Assembly: GCF_026725475.1 (NCBI RefSeq) | Contig: NZ_CP109965.1 | Location: 1,054,001 to 1,118,000 of the forward strand | Direction: 5' to 3' | DNA length: 64,000 nucleotides | DNA from: Catenovulum adriaticum | GTDB taxonomy: Bacteria > Pseudomonadota > Gammaproteobacteria > Enterobacterales > Alteromonadaceae | Part shown: positions 17,326 to 25,856 of the stretch, one piece after another | Layout of the letters: the number at the start of each line of letters is the position of its first letter | Position numbering within the stretch: the first letter of the stretch is position 1 | The notes under the pieces: model-generated | Told to the model about the DNA's origin: nothing | Databases searched by the model: none | What the model saw: only the letters and a program-made list of their open reading frames with translations | Translations under genes and position numbers: made by a program

Positions 17326-18097
17326 AGGAAATGATTCAATCAGCAAAACGTTGACGGTTGTTATTTTATTATGTTTAGTTTGCGCGATAATCGTTGCGGG
17401 TACTGCGGTATCTTTAAAACCTAAACAGGCCGAAAACCGAGTATTAGATAAACAAAAAAATATTTTAGTTGCTGCTAATTTATTACCGGATAATGCAACA
17501 CCAGATGTGATTCAACAAACTTATCAAAATTTAATTACGGCTAAAGTTGTTGATTTAGATACCGGTGAATATGTTGAAGATATTGATGCATCAAACTTTG
17601 ATCAGCGTGCTCGTTCAAAAGATCCTGAGCATTCAATCAATTTAACCGGTGAGCAAGATGTTGCCAGTATTAAACGTCGTTCAAATAAAGCTTTAGTTTA
17701 TTTAGCAAAAGATGATTCAGGCGAATTTTTAAGCTACATTTTACCCGTACATGGTTATGGTTTATGGTCAACTATGTATGCGTTTGTAGCGGTTAAGCCT
17801 GATGCTAATACTATTATCAACTTAAACTATTATGAGCAAGGTGAAACACCCGGCTTAGGTGCTGAAATTGAAAATCCTAAATGGAAATCAATTTGGGTTG
17901 GTAAAGAAATTTACAACGACGATGGTGAAATGGCAATTAAGATCATTAAAGGTGAAGCGCCGAAAGAGTCAAAGCATAAAGTTGATGGCTTATCAGGTGC
18001 AACATTAACCGGTAATGGTGTTCAATACACATTTGATTTTTGGATGGGTGAGTTAGGCTTTAAAACTTATCTTGAAAAACAGCGTCAAGGAGCATAA
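17318..18097 (+). CDS. nqrC: Na+-NQR subunit C (periplasmic FMN subunit)
   Basis: The 259-residue protein has one N-terminal membrane helix (residues 11-31) and a periplasmic FMN domain. The flavinylation motif DGLSGATLT places the acceptor threonine at T229. GYGLWSTMYAFVAV and QGETPGLGAEI are conserved. It passes electrons between the subunit D/E cluster and NqrB. Confidence 0.95.
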   Translation: MSKGNDSISKTLTVVILLCLVCAIIVAGTAVSLKPKQAENRVLDKQKNILVAANLLPDNATPDVIQQTYQNLITAKVVDLDTGEYVEDIDASNFDQRARSKDPEHSINLTGEQDVASIKRRSNKALVYLAKDDSGEFLSYILPVHGYGLWSTMYAFVAVKPDANTIINLNYYEQGETPGLGAEIENPKWKSIWVGKEIYNDDGEMAIKIIKGEAPKESKHKVDGLSGATLTGNGVQYTFDFWMGELGFKTYLEKQRQGA

Positions 18098-18099
18098 AC

Positions 18100-18726
18100 A
18101 TGGCCTTTTCTAAAGAAACTAAAGAGGTTTTATTTGGCCCGATTTTCGCGAATAACCCAATTGCTCTGCAAATTTTGGGTGTTTGTTCTGCGTTAGCGGT
18201 TACCAGTAAAATGGAAACGACAGCGGTAATGTGTATAGCACTTACCTTGGTTACTGCGTTTTCAAGTTTATTTATCTCTATAATCCGTAATCACATTCCT
18301 TCTAGTGTGCGTATTATTGTTCAAATGACAATCATTGCTTCACTCGTAATCGTGGTTGACCAAATCTTAAAAGCATATGCTTACGATATCGCAAAACAGT
18401 TATCTGTTTTTGTTGGTTTGATTATTACCAACTGTATTGTAATGGGTCGTGCTGAAGCTTACGCAATGAAGAGTCCACCATTTATGAGTTTCTTAGATGG
18501 TATTGGTAACGGTTTAGGTTATAGCTTTGTGTTATTAACTGTTGGCGTTATCCGTGAATTATTTGGTTCTGGCAGCTTATTTGGCTTTGAAATTTTACCA
18601 CTAGTTTCAAACGGTGGTTGGTATCAACCTATGGGCTTGTTATTAATGCCACCAAGTGCATTCTTCATTATTGGCGGATTTATCTGGGTTTTACGTACTT
18701 TCCGTAAAGAACAGATAGAGAAGTAA
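18100..18726 (+). CDS. nqrD: Na+-NQR subunit D
   Basis: The 208-residue membrane subunit has six hydrophobic helices. The half-motif with the cluster cysteine lies in LIITNCIVMGRAEAYAM. Together with NqrE it coordinates the intramembrane [2Fe-2S] cluster. NPIALQILGVCSALAVT gives the paired Cys in the first helix. AAGGAG lies 8 nt before the ATG, and the gene starts 2 nt after nqrC ends. Confidence 0.95.
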   Translation: MAFSKETKEVLFGPIFANNPIALQILGVCSALAVTSKMETTAVMCIALTLVTAFSSLFISIIRNHIPSSVRIIVQMTIIASLVIVVDQILKAYAYDIAKQLSVFVGLIITNCIVMGRAEAYAMKSPPFMSFLDGIGNGLGYSFVLLTVGVIRELFGSGSLFGFEILPLVSNGGWYQPMGLLLMPPSAFFIIGGFIWVLRTFRKEQIEK

Positions 18727-18735
18727 GAGGACGTT

Positions 18736-19344
18736 ATGGAACATTATATTAGTTTGTTTGTCCGTGCGGTTTTTATTGAAAACTTAGCATTATCTTTCTT
18801 CTTAGGTATGTGTACCTTCTTGGCGGTATCTAAGAAAGTAACAACTGCATTTGGTTTAGGTGTTGCAGTTATTGTAGTACTAGGTATTGCGGTACCTGTT
18901 AACCAAGTGGTTTATTCAAACCTATTAGCACCCGGTGCATTAGCTTGGGCTGGTTTCCCAGATGCTGACTTAAGCTTCTTAAAATTCTTAACCTTTATCG
19001 GTGTAATTGCGGCATTGGTACAAATCTTAGAAATGTCTTTAGATAAGTACTTTCCAGCTTTATACAACGCATTAGGTATTTTCTTACCATTGATTACAGT
19101 TAACTGTGCAATCTTTGGTGGTGTTGCCTTCATGGTTGAGAAAAACTATAACTTCAGCGAAAGTGTGGTCTTTGGTATTGGTAGTGGTGTCGGTTGGGCA
19201 CTTGCTATTACTGCACTTGCAGCTGTTCGTGAAAAGTTAAAGTATGCTGATATTCCACATGGCTTACGTGGTTTAGGGATTACCTTTATCTCAGTTGGCC
19301 TGATTGGTTTAGGCTTTATGTCATTCTCTGGCGTGTCGCTGTAA
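18736..19344 (+). CDS. nqrE: Na+-NQR subunit E
   Basis: The 202-residue membrane subunit is an inverted-topology homologue of NqrD, with six helices. ENLALSFFLGMCTFLAVS and LPLITVNCAIFGGVAFM contain the two cysteines expected for the shared [2Fe-2S] cluster with NqrD. It starts 9 nt after nqrD, behind AGAGGA. Confidence 0.95.
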   Translation: MEHYISLFVRAVFIENLALSFFLGMCTFLAVSKKVTTAFGLGVAVIVVLGIAVPVNQVVYSNLLAPGALAWAGFPDADLSFLKFLTFIGVIAALVQILEMSLDKYFPALYNALGIFLPLITVNCAIFGGVAFMVEKNYNFSESVVFGIGSGVGWALAITALAAVREKLKYADIPHGLRGLGITFISVGLIGLGFMSFSGVSL

Positions 19345-19370
19345 ATCCAGAGCAATTAGAGGAATAAACC

Positions 19371-20597
19371 GTGCAAGAAATTATTTTAGGCGTAGGTATG
19401 TTTACCGCAATGGTGTTAGCGCTTGTTGCTATCATCTTGTTTGCCAAATCAAAATTAGTCAGTAGTGGCGATGTCACTATTTTGATCAATGATGATCCAG
19501 ACAAAGCAATTACCGCTAAGCCAGGCGATAAATTATTAGGCGCTTTAGCAAATGCGGGTATTTTTGTTTCATCTGCTTGTGGTGGCGGCGGCTCTTGTGG
19601 CCAATGCCGTGTTGATGTGAAAGACGGCGGTGGGGATATTTTACCAACCGAACTTGATCACATTACTAAAGGTGAAGCGCGCGAAGGCTGTCGTTTGTCT
19701 TGCCAAGTGTCAATTAAAAACGATATGAAAATTGAGCTTGAAGAAGAAATCTTTGGGATTAAAAAGTGGGAATGTGAAGTTATTTCTAACGATAACAAAG
19801 CTACTTTCATCAAAGAACTTAAGCTACAAATTCCTGATGGTGAATCTGTTCCTTTCCGTGCAGGTGGTTATATTCAAATTGAAGCGCCAGCTCACCACGT
19901 TAAATATGCAGATTTTGATATTCCTGACGAATATCGTCCTGACTGGGAGCGTTTTGGTTTCTTCAAGTTAGAATCTAAAGTTGACGATGAAACGATCCGT
20001 GCGTATTCAATGGCTAATTACCCTGAAGAAGAGGGTATTATTATGCTTAACGTTCGTATCGCGACTCCGCCGCCAAATAACTTGTCATTACCTTGCGGTA
20101 TCATGTCTTCTTATATTTGGAGCTTGAAAGAAGGTGATAAAGTGACAATTTCTGGTCCGTTTGGTGAATTCTTCGCTAAAGAAACAGATGCTGAAATGGT
20201 CTTTGTTGGTGGTGGTGCTGGTATGGCGCCAATGCGTTCACATATTTTTGACCAATTACGTCGATTAAAATCAAAACGTAAAATGTCATTCTGGTATGGT
20301 GCGCGTTCAAGCCGCGAAATGTTCTATGTTGAAGATTTCGATATGCTTGCAGAAGAAAACGATAATTTTGAATGGCATGTTGCTTTAAGTGATCCACAAC
20401 CAGAAGATAACTGGGAAGGTTACACAGGCTTCATCCACACAGTGTTATATGATAATTATCTTAAAGATCACGAAGCGCCAGAAGATTGTGAGTTCTACAT
20501 GTGTGGTCCTCCAATGATGAATAGCGCAGTTATCAACTTGTTGAAAGACTTAGGTGTTGAAGATGAAAACATCTTGCTTGATGACTTTGGTGGTTAA
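19371..20597 (+). CDS. nqrF: Na+-NQR subunit F (NADH dehydrogenase, FAD and 2Fe-2S)
   Basis: The 408-residue subunit takes electrons from NADH. It has an N-terminal helix (2-26), a plant-type ferredoxin domain with C70, C76, C79 and C111 (CGGGGSCGQC ... LSC), then an FAD domain (RAYSMANYP) and an NADH domain (VGGGAGMAPMRSH, FYMCGPPMM). It starts with GTG at 19371 behind AGAGGA. All ligand cysteines are present, so it should be functional. Confidence 0.96.
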   Translation: MQEIILGVGMFTAMVLALVAIILFAKSKLVSSGDVTILINDDPDKAITAKPGDKLLGALANAGIFVSSACGGGGSCGQCRVDVKDGGGDILPTELDHITKGEAREGCRLSCQVSIKNDMKIELEEEIFGIKKWECEVISNDNKATFIKELKLQIPDGESVPFRAGGYIQIEAPAHHVKYADFDIPDEYRPDWERFGFFKLESKVDDETIRAYSMANYPEEEGIIMLNVRIATPPPNNLSLPCGIMSSYIWSLKEGDKVTISGPFGEFFAKETDAEMVFVGGGAGMAPMRSHIFDQLRRLKSKRKMSFWYGARSSREMFYVEDFDMLAEENDNFEWHVALSDPQPEDNWEGYTGFIHTVLYDNYLKDHEAPEDCEFYMCGPPMMNSAVINLLKDLGVEDENILLDDFGG

Positions 20598-20611
20598 TCG
20601 GATTTCTTTGA

Positions 20612-21628
20612 ATGAAGATGTTTAATAAAATATGGCTAGCGCTTATTGCGCTGGCCTTTTTTGTTTCTTGTACGAAGCAAAATGAATTCGAAACGCTTGC
20701 ATTGCAAGGTCGAACCATGGGCACAACTTATCATGTCACGCTCGTTGGTAAATCTAATCAAATCGATAAAACTCAGCTTCAAGCTGATATAGACGCCATT
20801 TTAGTTGATGTAAATAACAAAATGTCGACTTATCAGTCAGATTCTGAACTCAGTTTGTTCAACCAAAATACGTCTACTGATGCTGTGGCTTTATCTGCTG
20901 AGACCGCCAAAGTGATTAGCAAAGCAATAGATATTGGAATGCAAACGCATGGCGCGTTAGATGTTACGGTTGGCCCATTGGTTAATCTTTGGGGCTTTGG
21001 GCCTGATGGTCGGCCTAATAAAGTACCTTCAGACAGCAAAGTTGAATCTATCAAAACACATATTGGGTTAGACAAATTAACTTATGATCAAGGTCATTTA
21101 ACCAAATCTGATCCCAAGGTCTATGTAGATTTATCGGCAATTGCTAAAGGTTTTGGTGTGGATCAAGTGGCTGATCATTTAGAGTCAGTGGGTGTTGCTG
21201 ATTACTTGGTGGAAATCGGCGGTGAGATGCGCTTAAAAGGCCAAAAGCTAAACGGTGAAAATTGGCGTATTGCGATTGAAAAGCCAGAAAGTTTTGATCG
21301 TGCAGTTCAACAGGTGATTGAACCGGGTGATAACGCATTGGCGACGTCAGGTGATTATCGTAATTATTTTGAGCAAGACGGTGTGCGCTTTTCGCATACC
21401 ATTGATCCAACCACATTTAAGCCGATTAATCATAAATTAGTTTCAGTTTCAGTTATTACCTCAACTTGTATGGAAGCAGATGGACTGGCAACTGCACTTA
21501 ACGTTATGGGCCCGGAAAAAGCATTTGATTTTGCAAAAATGCATGATCTTGCGGTATATCTGGTGGTAAAATCTGATACAGGCTTTGATGTATTATACAC
21601 AGAGCAATTTAAACCTTATATGAAGTGA
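20612..21628 (+). CDS. apbE: FAD:protein FMN transferase ApbE, lipoprotein
   Basis: The 338-residue periplasmic enzyme transfers FMN from FAD to threonines of NqrB and NqrC. The signal sequence ends at FFVSC (Cys about 20). GRTMGTTYHVTL, NNKMSTYQSDSELSLFN, VDLSAIAKGFGVD and EIGGEMRLKG are the ApbE blocks, and HTIDPTT contributes to Mg/FAD binding. It is 14 nt after nqrF, as in Vibrio and Shewanella operons. Confidence 0.94.
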   Translation: MKMFNKIWLALIALAFFVSCTKQNEFETLALQGRTMGTTYHVTLVGKSNQIDKTQLQADIDAILVDVNNKMSTYQSDSELSLFNQNTSTDAVALSAETAKVISKAIDIGMQTHGALDVTVGPLVNLWGFGPDGRPNKVPSDSKVESIKTHIGLDKLTYDQGHLTKSDPKVYVDLSAIAKGFGVDQVADHLESVGVADYLVEIGGEMRLKGQKLNGENWRIAIEKPESFDRAVQQVIEPGDNALATSGDYRNYFEQDGVRFSHTIDPTTFKPINHKLVSVSVITSTCMEADGLATALNVMGPEKAFDFAKMHDLAVYLVVKSDTGFDVLYTEQFKPYMK

Positions 21629-21636
21629 GCTTTATC

Positions 21637-21861
21637 ATGACAACTATTTTATTAGCATTTGGTATTTTTTTAATTGTTGTTGTTGCTATGTCAGTTGGTT
21701 TTTTGGTTCAGAAAAAATCAATCTCGGGTAGTTGTGGGGGCTTAGGGGCAATAGGTGTTGAAAAAGCCTGCGACTGTGATAACCCATGCGACAGACGTAA
21801 AGCTAAGCTGGAAAAAGAAGCGAAAAAGCAGCAAATGCTTAATGAAAACCGAATTATTTAA
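21637..21861 (+). CDS. nqrM: Na+-NQR maturation protein NqrM
   Basis: The 74-residue protein has one N-terminal helix (residues 2-22, TTILLAFGIFLIVVVAMSVGF) and four cysteines in KKSISGSCGGLG and EKACDCDNPCDRRK. NqrM (DUF539) is needed for assembly of active Na+-NQR and probably delivers iron for the NqrD/E cluster. I start it at ATG 21637, with AAGTGAG suitably upstream, rather than the GTG at 21625 that overlaps the apbE stop. Confidence 0.92.
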   Translation: MTTILLAFGIFLIVVVAMSVGFLVQKKSISGSCGGLGAIGVEKACDCDNPCDRRKAKLEKEAKKQQMLNENRII

Positions 21862-21889
21862 CTAAGTTTTTTCAGTTATTTTTAGTTTA

Positions 21890-21916
21890 AAAGCCTGATG
21901 TTTATCAGGCTTTTTA
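21890..21916 (+). terminator. Terminator of the nqr operon
   Basis: AGCCTGAT (21892-21899) pairs perfectly with ATCAGGCT (21904-21911) over a 4-nt loop and is followed by TTTT; A-residues before it extend the stem. Confidence 0.88.
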
Positions 21917-21985
21917 CGTTTTAAACGAAAATTATTTAGATTAGCCCAATTCACACTATAATGAGTTGCTGTAAATTAGTTCAGC

Positions 21986-22017
21986 GAAGCATATTTATTA
22001 AACCGAGTTGAGGTGAT
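21986..22017 (+). repeat. Copy A of a 32-bp intergenic repeat
   Basis: This segment matches 30840-30871 (opposite strand) at 29 of 32 positions. The shared core is ATTAAACCGAGTTGAGGT. It lies in the convergent spacer between nqrM and the AraC-type gene. No function is assigned. Confidence 0.7.
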
Positions 22018-22053
22018 GTACACTAAAGTAATAAAACTTAAAAATGGTAAAGC

Positions 22054-22845
22054 TTAATGATTAATTTGCGCGATATATTTTTTAGGTGACAGCCCAAGCG
22101 CTTTTTTAAACATGGTTATAAAAGCGCTGACAGAGTCGTAGCCTAAGCTATCTGATATTTGTTGCACACTGTATTTTTGCTCAAGCTTTTGCAATGCAAT
22201 AATGATATGCATTTGGCTACGCCATTTACCAAAGCTCATGCCTGTTTCTTTTTTAATTAGCCGCGCTAATGTTCGTTCACCTATCGCAAGCTCTGTCGCC
22301 CATTGTGTTAAGGTTTTTCGGTTATCTGGCTTGTACCAAAGCTGTTTAGCCATTAATTGAATTAGTGGGTGTTTAGATTGCGGAAAGTTAAACCTTTGTA
22401 CAGGCATTTCTAACAATAAATCAAAAATGACTTGAGCAATGCGGTCAGTTGAACTGTTAGCTTGATAATGTTGATTTAAACTGGCGAAATGGCAAATCAG
22501 TTCTTTCACAACCGGAGTAATAGCAATAGTGCAGGTTTTATTGGGTAAACCATGCAGATCAGGTTGAATATATACATGACATAAATTTGCATGCACGGGC
22601 GTTCGGTTGGTATGAATTGTCTTAGCTGGAATCCAAATTGCGTTATTGGTGGGCACCATCCACAAATTTGAATCTACCTCACAAGTAACATATCCGCCCA
22701 GCACAACAATCAATTGCCCTTTGGTATGGGAGTGTAAAGGCAATTCGGTTTCATATTGGTTTCGCTCAGCTTTGGCAACGAGCGGTTGAGGCATGTTTTC
22801 AAAGTGCTGTAAGTCACCCCAATTTAAATAATAATCTAAGACCAT
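22054..22845 (-). CDS. AraC-family regulator, NimR-like
   Basis: The 263-residue protein has an N-terminal cupin effector domain (residues 20-110: LPLHSHTKGQLIVVLGGYV, NNAIWIPAKTIHTN) and a C-terminal double helix-turn-helix (ERTLARLIKKETGMSFGKWR, QQISDSLGYDSVSAFITMFKK, ALGLSPKKY). It is divergent from an MFS exporter gene, with 105 bp between them. That arrangement matches nimR-nimT (yeaM-yeaN) of E. coli, where the regulator represses the exporter. The identification rests on family plus context. Confidence 0.8.
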   Translation of the reverse strand: MVLDYYLNWGDLQHFENMPQPLVAKAERNQYETELPLHSHTKGQLIVVLGGYVTCEVDSNLWMVPTNNAIWIPAKTIHTNRTPVHANLCHVYIQPDLHGLPNKTCTIAITPVVKELICHFASLNQHYQANSSTDRIAQVIFDLLLEMPVQRFNFPQSKHPLIQLMAKQLWYKPDNRKTLTQWATELAIGERTLARLIKKETGMSFGKWRSQMHIIIALQKLEQKYSVQQISDSLGYDSVSAFITMFKKALGLSPKKYIAQINH

Positions 22846-22950
22846 TTGTCTGTATTTAGTGATTTAATGTCATTATTTCTAAATTATAAGGCTTTAACTT
22901 ATTTTATAATAGCAGATTGTTTTTACGCGTATTTATTTTAGAGGTCGACT

Positions 22951-24159
22951 TTGCAACAAACCCAAAGCCAATCCCCAGCTCAATTAAAATCGAACACCAT
23001 TAAAACCATGGTATTAGTGGTTGGGATAGTGCTGATTGCGACAACATTAAGAGCGCCAATCACCGGGATAGCACCCGTTTTAGAGCAGGTAATAGGCCAC
23101 TTTAATTTAACTGCCTCACAAGCCGGTTTGTTAACTACTTTACCCCTTATTGCATTTGCGATTGCCTCTCCCTTAGCAGCGATGCTTGCAAAAAGGTTAG
23201 GCTTAGAAATATCGTTACTGATCGCGCTTATTTTTATTGGTTTAGGCTGTTTTTCACGCGTATTTAATTTTCAATCTGTATTATTTATTGGTACTGGTAT
23301 TATTGGGGTAGGGATTGCGATTGGTAATGTTTTACTGCCTAGTTTAATTAAACGAGATTTTCCTCAAAAAGTGGCAATAATGACTTCTATTTATGTGCTT
23401 TCAATGGGGATAGTTGGCGGTGGTTTTTCGGCTTTAGTGATCCCATTGGCTGAATTTAATGAGTTTGGCTGGCAAATATCTTTAGCTTTGTTTTCAATAG
23501 TTGTCGTGATTGCCATTTTATTTTGGTTGCCTCAATTAAATCAAAAAACGCCGCCCACACAAAATTTAGTGCAAACCAAAGCAAATGCTAAAATATGGCA
23601 TTATGCGCTTGCTTGGCAAGTGACCTTTTACTTGGGGTGCAACTCATTATTTACTTATATTATTGTGGGTTGGCTGCCTAGTATATTAATTGAAAGTGGA
23701 CATTCTGCTGAGCAAGCAGGCGTTTTGCATGGCGTTTTTTTAATTGCGACCGCCGTACCCGGGTTAATTTTGGTCCCACTGCTGGCTAAATTAAAAGATC
23801 AACGTGCGCCTGCTGTGGGTATTGCTTTACTTGCAGCTATCAGTTCATTGAGTTTATTTTATTTTCCAAGTTTAGCTTTTTTATTTACCTTGATTGTTGG
23901 CTTTTGTTCAGGCGCTTGTTTTATTTTAGGTTTGTCTTTTATTAGTTACCGTACGCAAAATTCGCAACAAGCAGCTGCGTTATCTGGAATGGGGCAATGC
24001 TTTGGCTATTCACTCGCCGCGTTTGGTCCTATGTTGGCAGGCTTTTTACACACTCAAATTGGTGATTGGTCGGGCGCTGTTTGGTTATGTGCAGCGGGTA
24101 ATTTGATTTGTGCAACCGTTGGTTTTTGGTGTGGCCGTAATACTCAGTTACCAGCTTAG
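22951..24159 (+). CDS. CynX/NimT-family MFS transporter
   Basis: The 402-residue inner-membrane protein has 12 hydrophobic helices. LRAPITGIAPVLEQVIGHF, LTASQAGLLTTLPLIAFAI and MGQCFGYSLAAFGPMLAGFL are typical of the CynX/NimT branch of the major facilitator superfamily. The start is TTG at 22951, since GAGGT lies 6 nt before it and the next in-frame Met (residue 20) has no ribosome binding site. It is probably controlled by the divergent AraC-type regulator. The substrate is not evident; E. coli NimT exports 2-nitroimidazole. Confidence 0.82.
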   Translation: MQQTQSQSPAQLKSNTIKTMVLVVGIVLIATTLRAPITGIAPVLEQVIGHFNLTASQAGLLTTLPLIAFAIASPLAAMLAKRLGLEISLLIALIFIGLGCFSRVFNFQSVLFIGTGIIGVGIAIGNVLLPSLIKRDFPQKVAIMTSIYVLSMGIVGGGFSALVIPLAEFNEFGWQISLALFSIVVVIAILFWLPQLNQKTPPTQNLVQTKANAKIWHYALAWQVTFYLGCNSLFTYIIVGWLPSILIESGHSAEQAGVLHGVFLIATAVPGLILVPLLAKLKDQRAPAVGIALLAAISSLSLFYFPSLAFLFTLIVGFCSGACFILGLSFISYRTQNSQQAAALSGMGQCFGYSLAAFGPMLAGFLHTQIGDWSGAVWLCAAGNLICATVGFWCGRNTQLPA

Positions 24160-24207
24160 TTGTTCAGGGCAAAATCATACTTGAATAATTTTCAGACAAA
24201 GATTAAA

Positions 24208-24307
24208 GGATGAGCCATAATTTTCGCAAAAATGCGGCAACTACATCGCTGTAAGCTTGAATTTTTCGTGATGAAAAATACATTTTGCTCTAACATAATG
24301 GCTCTCC
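24208..24307. repeat. Imperfect inverted repeat of about 100 bp (MITE-like candidate)
   Basis: The left end (24208-24234, containing GAGCCATAAT) is the imperfect reverse complement of the right end (24281-24307, containing ATAATGGCTC). The interior holds a second hairpin (AATTTTTC/GAAAAAT). It lies in the 289-bp spacer between the MFS gene and rmuC. It may be a small non-autonomous element or a fortuitous structure. Confidence 0.35.
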
Positions 24308-24448
24308 TAGATACTACCTACCATATTTCAGAGTGTGATCTGCTTTATTTAGTTGTTGAGCTAGAGCATGAATAAAATCGGTTAATACTTTAATTATGAT
24401 AAGATTATGCTACATTACCTGTAATTTTATACAGTTTGGTGTGGTCTT

Positions 24449-25702
24449 GTGTTTGCAGAATATAATTGGTTATTACTTGGCTTAATTGCTTGTGGTGTCG
24501 TTATTCAATTGTGGTTAGTATTATTACTGGTTAGTCAGCGCCGTCAGCTACAGCAATTGAACCTTGATAAAAATAATGCACAAAGCCAATTAACTGATTT
24601 ACGTTTATCGCTGATGAACCAAACGCATGAGCAATTTAGTGCACTAGAGCAAAGACTAAATCAGCAACAAAGTAAACTGCAAGAGCAGCAACATCAGTCT
24701 CAACAAAGCGCCTCACGTAGCCACCTTGAATTACTTGATTTAATTAATCGCAATCATGCCGAGCATAGGCAAGAGCTGGCTAAAGCTGTGCACCAGCAAA
24801 GCGAAACAGTTTCCAAAAGATTGGGCGAGCTAGCTAATATTACCGAAAGCCGGCTTGATAAGTTATCGAATCGCGTTAACGAAAAATTGAGCGAAGGGTT
24901 TGAAAATACCGTTAAAACTTTTAATGATATTCTTAAGCGCTTAGCTTTGATTGATCAAGCTCAGCAGAAAATTTCAGAGCTATCTGGTAATGTTGTGAGT
25001 TTGCAAAATGTATTAACCGATAAACGCAGCCGTGGTGCGTTTGGTGAAGTTCAGTTATATAACTTAATTGAAAACACGTTAGCATCAGAGCAATTTGAAA
25101 AACAAGCTAAATTGTCCAACGGGCGTATTGCCGATTGCTTATTAAAGTTGCCAGAGCCGACTGGCAATATAGTGATAGATTCAAAATTTCCGCTTGAAAA
25201 TTATCAACGTATGATGGCTGACGGCATATCAGAGATTGAACGAAAGGCGATTGAACGTCAATTTAAAGCTGACGTTAAAAAGCATGTGCAAGATATTGCT
25301 GAGCGTTACATTATTGAAAAAGAAACTTCAGACAGCGCAATTTTATTTTTACCTGCCGAAGCTGTTTTTGCTGAAATTCATGCTTACCATCCTGATATTG
25401 TTGAATTTGCTTGGCAAAGGCGCGTATGGTTAACCTCACCCACCACTTTAATGGCGATATTAACCACAGCTAAAGCGGTATTAAAAGACGAAGCGACTAG
25501 GCAGCAAGTTCATGTAATTCAGCAGCATTTAATTAAGCTATCGAGCGATTTTAATCGTTTTCAGGGGCGTTTCGATCAATTGGCAAGACATATAGATCAG
25601 GCCGCTAATGATGTGAAACAAATCCACACCTCAGCCAGCAAAATTACCAATCGATTCCAATCCATAGAACAAGTCAAACTCGATGAAATAGAGCAAACGT
25701 AG
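24449..25702 (+). CDS. rmuC: DNA recombination protein RmuC
   Basis: The 417-residue protein has an N-terminal helix (residues 7-28), a long coiled coil (about 30-185, Gln-rich) and the RmuC nuclease-like domain (SRGAFGEVQLYNLIENTL, IVIDSKFPLENYQRM, FLPAEAVFAEIHAY, WLTSPTTLMAILTTAKA). RmuC restrains inversions at short inverted repeats. The start is GTG at 24449. A REP-like doublet begins at its stop codon. Confidence 0.9.
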   Translation: MFAEYNWLLLGLIACGVVIQLWLVLLLVSQRRQLQQLNLDKNNAQSQLTDLRLSLMNQTHEQFSALEQRLNQQQSKLQEQQHQSQQSASRSHLELLDLINRNHAEHRQELAKAVHQQSETVSKRLGELANITESRLDKLSNRVNEKLSEGFENTVKTFNDILKRLALIDQAQQKISELSGNVVSLQNVLTDKRSRGAFGEVQLYNLIENTLASEQFEKQAKLSNGRIADCLLKLPEPTGNIVIDSKFPLENYQRMMADGISEIERKAIERQFKADVKKHVQDIAERYIIEKETSDSAILFLPAEAVFAEIHAYHPDIVEFAWQRRVWLTSPTTLMAILTTAKAVLKDEATRQQVHVIQQHLIKLSSDFNRFQGRFDQLARHIDQAANDVKQIHTSASKITNRFQSIEQVKLDEIEQT

Positions 25703-25795
25703 GCTAGATAGGCGCCGTGGGCGCGCATCTACGTTACTTTGGTTTTTATGCCAGCGTTTTTATTTCAGGTAGGCGCGAAGCTTGCTCGCGCGATA
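25697..25795. repeat. GC-rich REP-like hairpin doublet with GTAG heads
   Basis: Element 2 reads GTAG (25769-25772) then GCGCGA (25773-25778), a short loop and TCGCGC (25786-25791). Element 1 is inverted relative to it: GCGCC-GTG-GGCGC (25712-25724) followed by CTAC (25729-25732), nested inside AACGTAG/CTACGTT (25697-25703, 25729-25735). A GTAG tetranucleotide next to a GC-rich imperfect palindrome, in head-to-head pairs, is the layout of REP/REPIN sequences mobilised by RAYT transposases. The GC content stands out against this AT-rich chromosome. Confidence 0.6.
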
Positions 25796-25799
25796 ACAA

Positions 25800-25838
25800 A
25801 AAAGCCCCGTTTGGTTTTAACCAATCGGGGCTTTTAAA
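25800..25838. terminator. Bidirectional terminator between rmuC and amtB
   Basis: AAAGCCCCG-T-TTGG pairs with CCAA-T-CGGGGCTTT (arms 25801-25814 and 25821-25834), with T-rich sequence after it on the plus strand and an A-run before it, so it can serve both convergent genes. Confidence 0.88.
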
Positions 25839-25856
25839 TTAGGGTTGAGTGGTTAA

